From the NCBI GenBank assembly GCA_017460665.1, contig JAFUAO010000028.1, positions 1-44,656 of the forward strand: DNA of 44,656 bases, written 5' to 3'. This DNA is from Ruminococcus sp. Lineage in GTDB: Bacteria; Bacillota; Clostridia; Oscillospirales; Ruminococcaceae. Made by a program: the position numbers and the translations under genes. Positions 1-8,057 of the stretch are shown here, piece by piece. Position 1 is the stretch's first letter. The number at the start of each line of letters is the position of its first letter. The notes beneath the pieces were generated by a model. It ran no database searches, was not told the DNA's origin, and worked only from the letters and a program-made list of their open reading frames with translations.

Positions 1-448
1 AGAACATATCCACTGTCAGCTCGAACTTTTTGTCCGGGAACAGGAACGTGATCACGGTCTGGCCCACAGCGTCGGGATACGGCTGGATATAGACAGCGTC
101 CTCGCTCTCGTTATATTCTGCGGTAGCGATGTAGGGATCGGTCGATGATATGCCGTTATCAAGGAGCTGGCTCCAGTCGAACTGAGAAAGCGAAGCGCCG
201 GAATAGCCGTTGATCGATGACTCTACCAGCTTGAAGCCCTTCATGCCGACCTCATGCAAGCCGATGTGTATGGTCGCATTCAGTGTCTGATAGGGCTGGG
301 TGGTGGAGCCCTCACTGTCTGTTGTTACGCTGCTCAGCGCCTCCTCCGCATAGCCTATGATCAGCGGAGAGCTCATCTGCGCCGCCGGCAGAGCTCCTCC
401 CAGGACGCAGAGGGATAGCGTCCCGGCAATAAGTTTTTTGATATGCAT
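1..448 (-). CDS. Secreted protein of unknown function, N-terminal part (runs off the left edge)
   Basis: The first 149 codons of a leftward gene; the rest lies outside the window. The ATG at 448 follows a strong AAGGGGAG ribosome site. The protein opens with a signal peptide (MHIKKLIAG, then a hydrophobic core ending GGALPAAQ), so it is exported. The GGALPA segment is also found in the signal peptide of the dockerin-LRR protein at 30614, which suggests both belong to the same class of Ruminococcus surface proteins. The visible mature part is Thr/Ser-rich at first, then a beta-rich stretch (residues about 55-149) that I do not recognise. It could lead to a cohesin, dockerin or carbohydrate-binding region, but nothing visible proves this. 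Confidence 0.75.
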   Translation of the reverse strand, partial: MHIKKLIAGTLSLCVLGGALPAAQMSSPLIIGYAEEALSSVTTDSEGSTTQPYQTLNATIHIGLHEVGMKGFKLVESSINGYSGASLSQFDWSQLLDNGISSTDPYIATAEYNESEDAVYIQPYPDAVGQTVITFLFPDKKFELTVDMF

Positions 449-545
449 TTAAAACTCCCCTTTCGATGTTATGTCGTACTAATTATAACATTTTTTCCTC
501 AAAGATCAAGGTCTGAGGCCTTTGAGAATTATTTTCCCGTGATCG

Positions 546-574
546 TTGCATTTTTTTATTTTATATGTTATAAT
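546..574 (+). promoter_or_regulatory. SigA-type promoter of the 688-6239 operon
   Basis: TTGCAT at 546-551 and TATAAT at 569-574, with a 17-base spacer and an extended -10 (TGT before TATAAT). Transcription should start near 581, leaving a leader of about 105 bases before the first gene. Confidence 0.8.
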
Positions 575-580
575 GTAAAG

Positions 581-687
581 AGCAGACTTTTTCGGGGCAG
601 GAGCTCTCTGCCCTGATACCTTGTCAAAAACCGGCCTGTCTGTCCGCCGTTACGGACAGTCTCCGCATTTGCGGATAGGAGAGATAT
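581..687 (+). promoter_or_regulatory. Structured 5' leader of the membrane protein/proBA operon
   Basis: The leader contains three consecutive potential hairpins: GGGGCAG pairing with CTGCCCT (about 594-616), CTGTCCG with CGGACAG (about 639-659), and TCCGCA with TGCGGA (about 661-677), just ahead of the AGGAGAG ribosome site. I do not recognise a known riboswitch or T-box. It may regulate the operon or simply stabilise the transcript. Confidence 0.35.
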
Positions 688-1158
688 ATGTTTACACCAA
701 GCAGCATATTATTTATGGCACAGGAGGTAGAGCAGCCCGTACTGTTCCCGTTCCCCTTCGGTATGCATATCATATTCGCACTGTTCTCGCTGGTCTTTTT
801 CGGCTGGAGGTTCAAGACGGATAAGCGTCCCTATCAGCTGATCATGGCCATTGCGATACCCTTTTCGCTGATCCTCTGGCTATCTGACAGCCGCACGGTG
901 TACTACTTCGTAGGGATCGCCGAGGGGATCTTCCTGTTGGCGGCGCTGGTGACAGCTATCATCTTCCGCAAGAAGGATGATCCCGAGGAAGAGGAGCTGG
1001 ACGAGGCAGAGGAGACCGCTGAGGAGACTGCCGAGGCTGTTGAAGAGGCCGCTGAGGAGACTGCCGAGGCTGTAGAAGAGGCCGCTGAAGAGACTGCCGA
1101 GGCTGTTGAAGAAGCCGCTGAGGAGCTCCTCTCTCAGGACGGGGAAAGCCAGAAGTGA
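688..1158 (+). CDS. Small membrane protein with an acidic 11-residue repeat tail
   Basis: 156 residues. Three hydrophobic segments (about residues 22-42, 50-66 and 70-92) are followed by a highly acidic cytoplasmic-type tail. The tail is built from near-identical 11-residue units (AEETAEAVEEA, about three copies, encoded by a 33-base repeat around 1010-1125). The start at 688 follows AGGAGAG. The gene is first in an operon and overlaps the next gene by four bases (GTGA). I do not recognise the family. Glu/Ala tails like this also occur in the last gene of the operon (4191), so the two membrane proteins may act together; that is inference only. Confidence 0.7.
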   Translation: MFTPSSILFMAQEVEQPVLFPFPFGMHIIFALFSLVFFGWRFKTDKRPYQLIMAIAIPFSLILWLSDSRTVYYFVGIAEGIFLLAALVTAIIFRKKDDPEEEELDEAEETAEETAEAVEEAAEETAEAVEEAAEETAEAVEEAAEELLSQDGESQK

Positions 1159-2105
1159 AGATCGCAGTCCTTGACTGGGACACCATGACCAGCGGCGGAG
1201 ACCTTTCTCCTGCGCCCCTTGAAGAGCTGGGCGAAACGGCTGTTTACGGCCTTACGCCTCCGGAGCTGGCCGCTGAGAGGATCGGCGATGCGGAGGCCGT
1301 CCTCTGCAACAAGGTGCCGATCACCGCTGAGGTCATAAAGAAGTGTCCGCATCTGAGATACATAGGCCTGTTCGCAACGGGCTACAATAACATCGACATA
1401 GCCGCAGCCACAAGCGCCGGGATCGTTGTTTGCAACGCCGGAGAGTATTCCACCGCCGCCGTCGCTCAGCAGGTATTCGCCTATATCCTCGACTGGGCGA
1501 GCCGTGTCAGGGACTACGGCGATGACGTGAAGGCCGGAAAGTGGGAGAGCTCGCCGACCTTCTCCTATTTCCCCATACCCACCCGTGAGCTGGCCGGCAA
1601 GACCCTTTCGATCGTGGGCTACGGCTCTATCGGAAGAGCTGTGGCGGCTATCGGCTCGGCCTTCGGCATGAAGATCCTGATCAACACCAGGACCCGGCCC
1701 GAGAGCTGTCCCTATGAGCTGTGCTCGCTGGAGGAGGCCGCCGCAAGAGCCGACGTTCTCACCTTCCACTGTCCGCTGACTGAGCAGACCAGCGGCATGA
1801 TAAACTCCGGTCTTTTGGGGAAGATGAAGCCCTCGGCCCTGCTGATAAATACCTCCCGTGGGGGAGTGCTCTGCGAGGAGGACTTAGCTAAGGCACTTAG
1901 CTCCGGACAGATCGCCGGGGCCTATCTCGACGTGCTGTCAAATGAGCCCATGAGCCCGGACTGCCCTCTGAAAAACGCAAAAAACTGCACGATCACGCCC
2001 CATGTGGCATGGGCTCCCCTTGAAACGAGGGAGAGGCTGCTGATGATAGTCTGTGACTGCCTGAGAGCCTGGCAGAAGGGCTCTCCTGTCAATAAAGTCA
2101 ACTAA
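1155..2105 (+). CDS. D-isomer-specific 2-hydroxyacid dehydrogenase (glycerate dehydrogenase-like)
   Basis: 316 residues, the normal length for the family. It starts at GTG 1155, overlapping the stop of the gene before it. The Rossmann nucleotide site is VGYGSIGRAVA (around residue 156). The catalytic trio is visible as Arg in NTSRGG, Glu in the following SNEP region, and His in ITPHVAWA; the HxxW form is typical of glycerate/phosphoglycerate-type enzymes. It reduces or oxidises a short 2-hydroxy/2-keto acid with NAD(P). The substrate (hydroxypyruvate, glyoxylate or another) cannot be read from the sequence. Its neighbours are proline-synthesis genes, which does not fix the substrate. Confidence 0.88.
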   Translation: MKIAVLDWDTMTSGGDLSPAPLEELGETAVYGLTPPELAAERIGDAEAVLCNKVPITAEVIKKCPHLRYIGLFATGYNNIDIAAATSAGIVVCNAGEYSTAAVAQQVFAYILDWASRVRDYGDDVKAGKWESSPTFSYFPIPTRELAGKTLSIVGYGSIGRAVAAIGSAFGMKILINTRTRPESCPYELCSLEEAAARADVLTFHCPLTEQTSGMINSGLLGKMKPSALLINTSRGGVLCEEDLAKALSSGQIAGAYLDVLSNEPMSPDCPLKNAKNCTITPHVAWAPLETRERLLMIVCDCLRAWQKGSPVNKVN

Positions 2106-2117
2106 AGGAAGAGATAT

Positions 2118-2924
2118 ATGAGGAATATTTCCGAGAAAAAGCGCATCGTCATCAAGCTGGGCACCTCGACGCTGGCCCACAAGACGGGCAAGCTGAACAT
2201 CAGGAGAATGACCAATTTGGTGAGGGTCATATCCGACCTGCACAACTCCGGCAGGGACATAATCATCGTGTCCTCCGGCGCTCAGGGACTGGGCTCAGGC
2301 AAGCTAGGGCTCCGTGAGAAGCCGAAGGATATCCGCATGAAGCAGGCCGTGGCTGCGATCGGCCAGTGCGAGCTAATGCACATCTACGACAATATGTTCG
2401 AGCGCTACAGCATCACTGTCGCACAGATCCTGCTGACCAAAATGATCATAAATAACCCCAATCATTGCAGCAATTTCAAGAACACTATCGAGAGCCTCGT
2501 GGGACTGGGCGTTATCCCCATAGTCAACGAGAACGACGCTATCGCTATAGATGAGCTGGAGCTGGAGATCGGCGAGAACGACTCGCTGTCGGCCCTAGTT
2601 GCGGAGCTTTCGGGAGCAGACCTGCTGCTGATACTCTCCGACATCGACGGCCTCTACACAGGGGACCCTAGGACGGATCCCTCCGCTGAGCCGATAACTG
2701 TGGTGGAGGAGATCACTCCCGAGATCGAAGGAGTCGCCGGAGGAGCCGGTACTACCCTCGGCACAGGCGGTATGTCCACTAAGATAAACGCCGCAAAGAT
2801 CGCTACTGCTGCCGGGATCGACATGGTGATAATGAACGGACGTGATCCCGAGCTCCTTTACGACCTCTTCGAGGACAAGGAGATCGGTACTATATTCAAA
2901 GCAAAGAAAGATAATGAGGTGTGA
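2118..2924 (+). CDS. proB: Glutamate 5-kinase
   Basis: 268 residues. It phosphorylates L-glutamate to gamma-glutamyl phosphate, the first step of proline synthesis. Amino-acid-kinase-fold signatures are the N-terminal VIKLGTSTL, IIVSSGAQGLG, the glutamate-binding NENDAIAIDEL, LLILSDIDGLYTGDPR, and GTGGMSTKINAA. The protein stops after the kinase domain and lacks the C-terminal PUA domain of the E. coli enzyme; short forms are common in Firmicutes. The ATG follows AGGAAGAG. It overlaps the region of the proA start, so the two steps are translated together. Confidence 0.96.
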   Translation: MRNISEKKRIVIKLGTSTLAHKTGKLNIRRMTNLVRVISDLHNSGRDIIIVSSGAQGLGSGKLGLREKPKDIRMKQAVAAIGQCELMHIYDNMFERYSITVAQILLTKMIINNPNHCSNFKNTIESLVGLGVIPIVNENDAIAIDELELEIGENDSLSALVAELSGADLLLILSDIDGLYTGDPRTDPSAEPITVVEEITPEIEGVAGGAGTTLGTGGMSTKINAAKIATAAGIDMVIMNGRDPELLYDLFEDKEIGTIFKAKKDNEV

Positions 2925-2926
2925 TC

Positions 2927-4174
2927 ATGAGCTATACTGAGGATCTTGGAAATAGGGCAAAGGCAGCCGAGCCGGCTGTGGCCTCTGCCTCAACACAGCA
3001 GAAAAACGACGCCCTTGCAGCTATATCAAGAGCTCTGAGGGAGAATATGCAGCTCATCATAGACGAGAACGCCAAGGACCTGAAGGCTGCAAGGGAGAGC
3101 GGAATGAGCCTCTCCAAGCAGGACCGCCTGAAGCTGGACGAGAGCCGTATCGAGGGCATGGCCCAGGGCGTCGATCAGCTCATCGCCTTCACAGATCCCG
3201 TGGGACAGATCACCGAGGGCTTCACCAGACCTAACGGCCTGAGGATCGTCAAGAGCCGTGTGCCTCTGGGAGTCATCGGCATCATCTATGAGTCAAGGCC
3301 TAATGTCACCGTGGACGCCGCCGCTCTCTGCCTCAAGGCAGGCAACGTGGTGATCCTGAAAGGCGGCAAGGAGGCTATAAATTCCAACCTCTGCCTGGGA
3401 GCTATCATGCGGAAGGCTATCAGCGAGGCCGGCCTCCCTGAGGACGCAGTACAGGTGGTGGAGAGCACGGACCGTGAGACCACTACCGCCCTGATGAAGC
3501 TGAATGGTTGTATCGACGTGATCATCCCCAGAGGTTCCGCAAACCTGATCCAGGCAGTGGTGAAGAACGCCACTGTTCCCGTGATAGAGACCGGCGCAGG
3601 GAACTGCCACGTCTATGTCGATGCATCGGCCGACCTTGATATGGCGGTGGAGATCACCGACAACGCCAAGACCCAGCGCCCCTCGGTGTGCAACGCCATC
3701 GAGAGCCTGCTGGTCCACAAGGACCGGGCGGAGGACTTCCTCCCGGCGATCGCCGAGCGCTTCAAGGAGCACAGCGTCACGATCTACGGCTGCGAGAGGA
3801 CCAGAGCTATCCTTGGAGAGAGCGTCCTCCCGGCCACCGAGACCGAGTACGCCACGGAGTTCAATGACTTCGTGATCGCTGTGAAGGTAGTTGAGGACAT
3901 CAGCGAGGCTATCGCCCATATCAGGCGCTACAGCACAAAGCACTCCGAGTGCATCGTCACCAGCGACTACGCAAACGCCGAGAGGTTCCATCGTGAGGTG
4001 GACGCCGCTGCGGTATACGTCAACGCCTCCACACGCTTCACCGACGGAGGAGAATTCGGCTACGGAGCGGAGATCGGGATCTCCACCCAGAAGCTCCACG
4101 CAAGAGGTCCCATGGGCCTTACAGAGCTGACAACAGTTAAGTACCTGATCAACGGAAACGGTCAGATCAGATAA
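2927..4174 (+). CDS. proA: Gamma-glutamyl phosphate reductase
   Basis: About 415 residues, normal for ProA. It uses NADPH to reduce gamma-glutamyl phosphate to glutamate semialdehyde, the second proline step. Visible marks are GVIGIIYESRPNVT, ALCLKAGNVVILKGGKEA, and the aldehyde-dehydrogenase-type active-site Cys in RPSVCNAIESLL. A GTG at 2921 would overlap the proB stop, but ATG 2927 has the better-spaced ribosome site (ATGAGGTG, 2913-2920), so ATG is chosen. No proC is present in the window. Confidence 0.95.
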   Translation: MSYTEDLGNRAKAAEPAVASASTQQKNDALAAISRALRENMQLIIDENAKDLKAARESGMSLSKQDRLKLDESRIEGMAQGVDQLIAFTDPVGQITEGFTRPNGLRIVKSRVPLGVIGIIYESRPNVTVDAAALCLKAGNVVILKGGKEAINSNLCLGAIMRKAISEAGLPEDAVQVVESTDRETTTALMKLNGCIDVIIPRGSANLIQAVVKNATVPVIETGAGNCHVYVDASADLDMAVEITDNAKTQRPSVCNAIESLLVHKDRAEDFLPAIAERFKEHSVTIYGCERTRAILGESVLPATETEYATEFNDFVIAVKVVEDISEAIAHIRRYSTKHSECIVTSDYANAERFHREVDAAAVYVNASTRFTDGGEFGYGAEIGISTQKLHARGPMGLTELTTVKYLINGNGQIR

Positions 4175-4190
4175 TTATTAGGAGGTAATA

Positions 4191-6239
4191 ATGGCTATCA
4201 GAAAAGATCTTGACGATATGCTCAACAGCCTTAACCGGGGCCCGGAAAAAAAGCCGAAGCCCCCTGCTCCGAAGCCGGAGCCCGTACACCAAAGAAAGAC
4301 CAAGTTCGACGATATGTCCGTGGACGACCTTTTGGGAGCCATTTCCGGCGGAAAGTCCGGCGGAGCCTCTGAGATCGCTGAAAAGATCGAGGAGGAGATT
4401 ACAAAGCCGGCGCCTGAGCCTGCAAAGAAGAAGGTAGTCATCACCGGCGAGCTCCCGGACTACGAGGCGATCCGCCAGAGGGAGCTGGAAAAGGACAGAC
4501 AGGAAAAGCTCCGCCGGGAGGAAGAGGCCGCAAGGATAGCCGCTGAGAAGGCCGCTGCTGAGAAGGCGGAGGCCGAGAGGCTGGCCGCTGAGAAGGCTGC
4601 TGCTGAGAAGGCGGAGGCCGAGAGGCTGGCCGCTGAGAGGGCTGCTGCTGAAAAGGCTGAGGCCGAGAGACTGGCCGCTGAGAGGGCCGCTGCTGAGAAG
4701 GCAGAGGCCGAGAGGCTGGCCGCTGAGAGGGCTGCTGCTGAAAAGGCTGAGGCCGAGAGACTGGCCGCTGAGAGGGCCGCTGCTGAGAAGGCCGAGGCCG
4801 AGAGGCTTGCCGCTGAGAAGGCTGCTGCTGAAAAGGCGGAGGCCGAGAGACTGGCCGCTGAGAAGGCTGCTGCTGAAAAGGCGGAGGCTGAGAGACTGGC
4901 CGCTGAAAAGGCCGCTGCTGAAAAGGCGGAGGCTGAGGAGACCCAGCAGGACGAGGTCCCTGAGGAGGCCCCCGAGGAGGACTCCGACGAGAAGCGCCGC
5001 AAGAGCATCTTTTCCAAGATCAAGAACAGGCTCTCAGGGGAGGAAAAGAAGGAAGAGGCCCCGGAGAGCGCTCCCGAGGAGCCGGAGGAAAAAGGCTCCG
5101 ACGAGGTGGTGTTCACCGAGGAGCTGATCGTCAACGAGACCTCTATCGACGACGTTTTCGGCGAGGAGGCCTACGCTGAGGAGCAGTCACAGCTCTCAGT
5201 GGATGAGCTCATGGAGGCTGCTATCGCTGCCGTAAATGAGGAGATCGAGCATAACTCCGCCGAGGATCTCGAGGAAGCCCCGGAGGAGGAGCCGGCTGAG
5301 GAGGAGCTCCCGGAGAGCCCTCAAGAGGACAGCGACCCCGTAGGCAGCATGATCGAGAATATGCGCTCTGACGCCGCCAGCGCCATTGCTGATATAGAGT
5401 CCCCCAAGGAGGAGCCCGCAGAGGAGGCCGTCCCGGAGGAGGCTCCCGCTGAGGAGGCCCCTGCCGAGCCTGAGGAAAAGCCCGTAAAGAAGGGCAGGGT
5501 CACAAGGGCTCTGGAGAATATCCTTGACGAGGACCCTGCCGCTATCATGGACGAGCGCACCGTCAAGACCGAGGAGGGCGACGAGCCTAAGAGCTCCGGA
5601 AAGGCCAAGAAGGTGATCTACGCCATACTTGGCGTGATCTTTGCCGCCCTTGCCTGTGTGGGACTGATAACTGTGGTCACAAAGGCCATGAGCTATTGGG
5701 GCAGCTTCACCTCCGGCGAGACCAAGCGTGACGGCTTCGCAGACGTGATCTATCCGGCAGTCATCATGGACATCGAGTCCTTTGAGTCGCCCTCTGAGCT
5801 CACCTCGGAGCAGGTGATCACGGCAGCTCTCTGGTCCATGATCATGGACGGGAAGTCCCTTGACAAGTACCAGAAGACTTTCGACGTGGTCAGCGTGCCC
5901 TCTACCGATGTGGAGGCCGCTGCGGTAAAGCTCTTCGGCGAGAATATCCCCCAGCTCACCCATACTACGGTGGGACCGGCCAATTCACGCTTCTACTACA
6001 ACGACGAGTCCAAGGCCTACAACGTTCCCGTAAAGCCGGCAACATATACCTATTCTCCGGACATCAAGAGCGTGTCCAAGACCGGCAGCGAGTACACCGT
6101 GGTGGTGGACTACATCGACGAGCTCCCGGCGTGGATGGAGAGGACCTCCTCTAAGTCGGTGGAGTTCAAGCTCACCGAGACCAACGAGGGCTATCAGATC
6201 AGCGCAATGAAGGTGCTCTCGGCCACAGGGTCCATATAA
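4191..6239 (+). CDS. Large Ala/Glu-repeat protein with one membrane segment and an extracellular domain
   Basis: 682 residues, ATG 4191 after AGGAGG. Layout: a Lys/Pro-rich N-terminus (1-115); a long charged helical region (about 116-250) made of a 15-residue unit (AAAEKAEAERLAAEK/R) repeated about eight times; an acidic Glu/Pro-rich linker (250-460); one hydrophobic membrane segment (about 469-500, IYAILGVIFAALACVG); and a C-terminal domain of about 180 residues expected outside the cell. The topology recalls membrane-anchored cell-envelope proteins with a cytoplasmic coiled coil. I do not recognise the outer domain. It ends the proBA operon and is followed by a terminator. The short repeats make it prone to length variation. 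Confidence 0.75.
   Translation: MAIRKDLDDMLNSLNRGPEKKPKPPAPKPEPVHQRKTKFDDMSVDDLLGAISGGKSGGASEIAEKIEEEITKPAPEPAKKKVVITGELPDYEAIRQRELEKDRQEKLRREEEAARIAAEKAAAEKAEAERLAAEKAAAEKAEAERLAAERAAAEKAEAERLAAERAAAEKAEAERLAAERAAAEKAEAERLAAERAAAEKAEAERLAAEKAAAEKAEAERLAAEKAAAEKAEAERLAAEKAAAEKAEAEETQQDEVPEEAPEEDSDEKRRKSIFSKIKNRLSGEEKKEEAPESAPEEPEEKGSDEVVFTEELIVNETSIDDVFGEEAYAEEQSQLSVDELMEAAIAAVNEEIEHNSAEDLEEAPEEEPAEEELPESPQEDSDPVGSMIENMRSDAASAIADIESPKEEPAEEAVPEEAPAEEAPAEPEEKPVKKGRVTRALENILDEDPAAIMDERTVKTEEGDEPKSSGKAKKVIYAILGVIFAALACVGLITVVTKAMSYWGSFTSGETKRDGFADVIYPAVIMDIESFESPSELTSEQVITAALWSMIMDGKSLDKYQKTFDVVSVPSTDVEAAAVKLFGENIPQLTHTTVGPANSRFYYNDESKAYNVPVKPATYTYSPDIKSVSKTGSEYTVVVDYIDELPAWMERTSSKSVEFKLTETNEGYQISAMKVLSATGSI
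4539..4937 (+). repeat. In-frame 45-base tandem repeat inside the Ala/Glu-rich gene
   Basis: Roughly eight to nine units of 45 bases, each coding for the 15-residue unit described in the gene. Copies differ mainly at third codon positions and in an AAG/AGG switch (Lys/Arg). All are multiples of three, so copy-number change would keep the frame. Confidence 0.9.
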
Positions 6240-6250
6240 ACAGTAATAAA

Positions 6251-6278
6251 AAGCGGCAGCTCAGGCTGCCGCTTTTTT
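6251..6278 (+). terminator. Intrinsic terminator of the 688-6239 operon
   Basis: AAGCGGCAGC and GCTGCCGCTT form a 10-base-pair stem with a TCAG loop, followed by a T run. It lies just after the stop at 6239. Confidence 0.9.
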
Positions 6279-6328
6279 GTGCGAGGTGACATTTATGGTC
6301 ACAAAACGGTTACTTTCTGCCACGAGCC

Positions 6329-6357
6329 TTGACAATTCCCGGAAAATGTGCTACTAT
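6329..6357 (+). promoter_or_regulatory. Consensus SigA promoter for the ECF S component
   Basis: TTGACA at 6329-6334, a 17-base spacer, TACTAT at 6352-6357 with an extended -10 TGC. The leader is about 50 bases, with a small TCCTC/GAGGA hairpin and then AAGGAGG before the ATG. No known riboswitch was recognised in it. Confidence 0.85.
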
Positions 6358-6413
6358 GACAGTGTTGTATTGTATCCTCGCATGAGGAATAATAACAAGG
6401 AGGAAAATTTAAT

Positions 6414-7031
6414 ATGAAAACAAAGTTCGACACCAAAGCATTGGTACTGATGGGAATGCTTACGGCGCTGCTGATCGTGTTCGCTTTCACGCCGATCGGG
6501 TCTATCCCGGTGGGAGGGCTCTCGATCACACTGAGCATCATACCTGTCGCTATCGGAGCTATTGCCTTGGGCCCTGTAGGCGGAGCCGCCATGGGAGCTG
6601 TATTCGGCATCATGAGCTTCCTTCAGTGCATACCGATCGGTATCCCCAGCGGCATGGGCATCGCCACCTTCGGCATCAGCCCTGTGCTGACATTCGTTCA
6701 GCGTTTCGTTCCGAGAGTCCTTGACGGATTTCTGCTGGGCTTCATCTTCAGAGGAGCTACCAAGCTCTCCAATGCGAGCATAGCCAGCTTCGTAACAGGC
6801 TTTTTCTCGGCCCTGCTCAACACAGTGTTCTTCCTGTCGGCCCTGTTCTTCCTGTTCGGAGATTCAGAGTACGCACAGAACCTGAGAGGCGGAAAGGGTA
6901 TGCTGGCATACATAGGCTTCGTTATCGTTAGGAACGGTATCCTTGAGATCATCGCTTCTACTGTCATCGCAGGCGGAGTCGGATCTGCGCTGATAAAGGC
7001 AGGACTTATAAAGGTCCCCGAAAACGACTGA
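6414..7031 (+). CDS. ECF-type transporter substrate-binding (S) membrane component
   Basis: 205 residues, with five to six hydrophobic segments across the whole length. The N-terminal pattern (short basic start, ALVLMGMLTALLIVF, then a Gly-rich IPVAIGAIALGPVGGAAMGAVFG) is characteristic of energy-coupling-factor S components, which capture a vitamin or metal and dock on a shared EcfA/A'/T module. No EcfA or EcfT is nearby, as is usual for group II S components. The substrate cannot be assigned; a pantothenate-type (PanT-like) or other vitamin S component is possible. It stands alone between its own promoter and a shared terminator. Confidence 0.8.
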   Translation: MKTKFDTKALVLMGMLTALLIVFAFTPIGSIPVGGLSITLSIIPVAIGAIALGPVGGAAMGAVFGIMSFLQCIPIGIPSGMGIATFGISPVLTFVQRFVPRVLDGFLLGFIFRGATKLSNASIASFVTGFFSALLNTVFFLSALFFLFGDSEYAQNLRGGKGMLAYIGFVIVRNGILEIIASTVIAGGVGSALIKAGLIKVPEND

Positions 7032-7058
7032 AAATAAAACTAAAAACGATACAACAAA

Positions 7059-7087
7059 GGGCTGCCCGATCGGGCAGCCTTATTTTT
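7059..7087. terminator. Bidirectional terminator between the S component and the lysozyme gene
   Basis: GGCTGCCCGATCGGGCAGCC (7060-7079) is a perfect palindrome, with T-rich sequence on the right for + transcripts and A-rich sequence on the left that serves the convergent leftward gene. Confidence 0.85.
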
Positions 7088-7088
7088 G

Positions 7089-8057
7089 TCATTCTTCGCT
7101 GTTTTCCGGGAAGTACAGGTTCAGGTCCACCTGTCCGGAGATCCCGGGGACCGTCCCTGTGGAGGAGTACTGCCACATCTTGAAATCGTAGTAGTATGTA
7201 GGCTCGGTGCCGTACTCCGCCAGCCAGAAGCCGTAGTCCTTCAGCCTCGGCAGGTCCAGCTTATACATTGAGGTCAGCTTGTTCTGGTAGATCATGGGCT
7301 CATAGCCGGCAGACTTCACCCTCTCGCAGAAGGAGATACAGCAGTCGGCCAGGGTCTCCACAGAGACCTCGTCGGTCCTTGCGGAGTCGTCATAGATCAG
7401 CTCCCAGTCGTAGACCACGGGGTAGGTGATGTCATAGCCCTCGATAGCGTCAAGGACGGCGTCGGCCTCCTCGATGGCCTCGTCGGTATTTATGGCCTGA
7501 GAGAAGAAATAGACTCCCACGTCAAGCCCGGCAGCGATCGCTCCCTCCAGATTTTCGGTGAAGCTCTCGTCCATGGTGATGATGCCGCCGCCGTAGGTGC
7601 GGTAGCCGGCACGGATCATTGCGAAGCTGATCCCGGCGTTCTTCACCTGCTGCCAGTCGATCTGGCCTTGGTGCTCGGAGATGTCCACACCGGTGAGAGA
7701 GGTGATCTTGCCGTTCTCCTTGTAGAAGGAGTAGCCGTTCCGGGTCACGAAGTTCTCGGGGCTGAGGGTGCTGGCCGGAACGTCCTCAAAGACGGGCATG
7801 AAGACCTCGCCGAAGGTGCCGTCGTGGAGGAGGATCTTTTTCCCGTCCAGTTGGTAGAAGGTCTCCTCTTTTTCGATGACCGCACGGGTCCGGGACTGAG
7901 GGTCCTCGGAAACTGAGGCGCCTGTTGGGACGGCCTCATCGCTGCTGCGGTGTATGAAGCAGACGAATACCAGTGCGATGATGAGGATGAATATGAGCAG
8001 GGCCTCTGCCGCAGCGAGGACCTTTATTTTCGAGAGTTTTCTTGGTCTGTCCTGCAT
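7089..8057 (-). CDS. Membrane-anchored GH25 lysozyme (N-acetylmuramidase)
   Basis: 322 residues. The ATG at 8057 follows GGAGGC; an upstream in-frame extension into the repeat region is rejected. A short basic N-terminus and one membrane segment (about 12-36) anchor it, followed by a linker with Ser/Glu-rich sequence and a small N-terminal domain (60-118). The GH25 domain spans about 121-322: VDISEHQG with the first catalytic Asp (residue 125) and VVYDWEL with the Asp-Trp-Glu catalytic pair (217-219), plus the C-terminal MWQYSSTGTVPGISGQVDLN signature. It should cleave peptidoglycan glycan strands on the outer face of the membrane, in wall remodelling. No phage genes are nearby, so it is probably a housekeeping enzyme. 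Confidence 0.92.
   Translation of the reverse strand: MQDRPRKLSKIKVLAAAEALLIFILIIALVFVCFIHRSSDEAVPTGASVSEDPQSRTRAVIEKEETFYQLDGKKILLHDGTFGEVFMPVFEDVPASTLSPENFVTRNGYSFYKENGKITSLTGVDISEHQGQIDWQQVKNAGISFAMIRAGYRTYGGGIITMDESFTENLEGAIAAGLDVGVYFFSQAINTDEAIEEADAVLDAIEGYDITYPVVYDWELIYDDSARTDEVSVETLADCCISFCERVKSAGYEPMIYQNKLTSMYKLDLPRLKDYGFWLAEYGTEPTYYYDFKMWQYSSTGTVPGISGQVDLNLYFPENSEE

Noticed and set aside
4539-4937. Regular repeats that could be mistaken for a CRISPR array
   Set aside because: Units are contiguous, in-frame and vary like codons; there are no spacers and no cas genes.
4460-5134. Long minus-strand Ser/Ala-rich reading frame across the Ala/Glu repeats
   Set aside because: It is the mirror of the 45-base repeat in the real + strand gene, with no ribosome site of its own and pure low complexity.
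7089-8057. Prophage endolysin
   Set aside because: The enzyme has its own membrane anchor and no holin, tail or other phage genes are near it.
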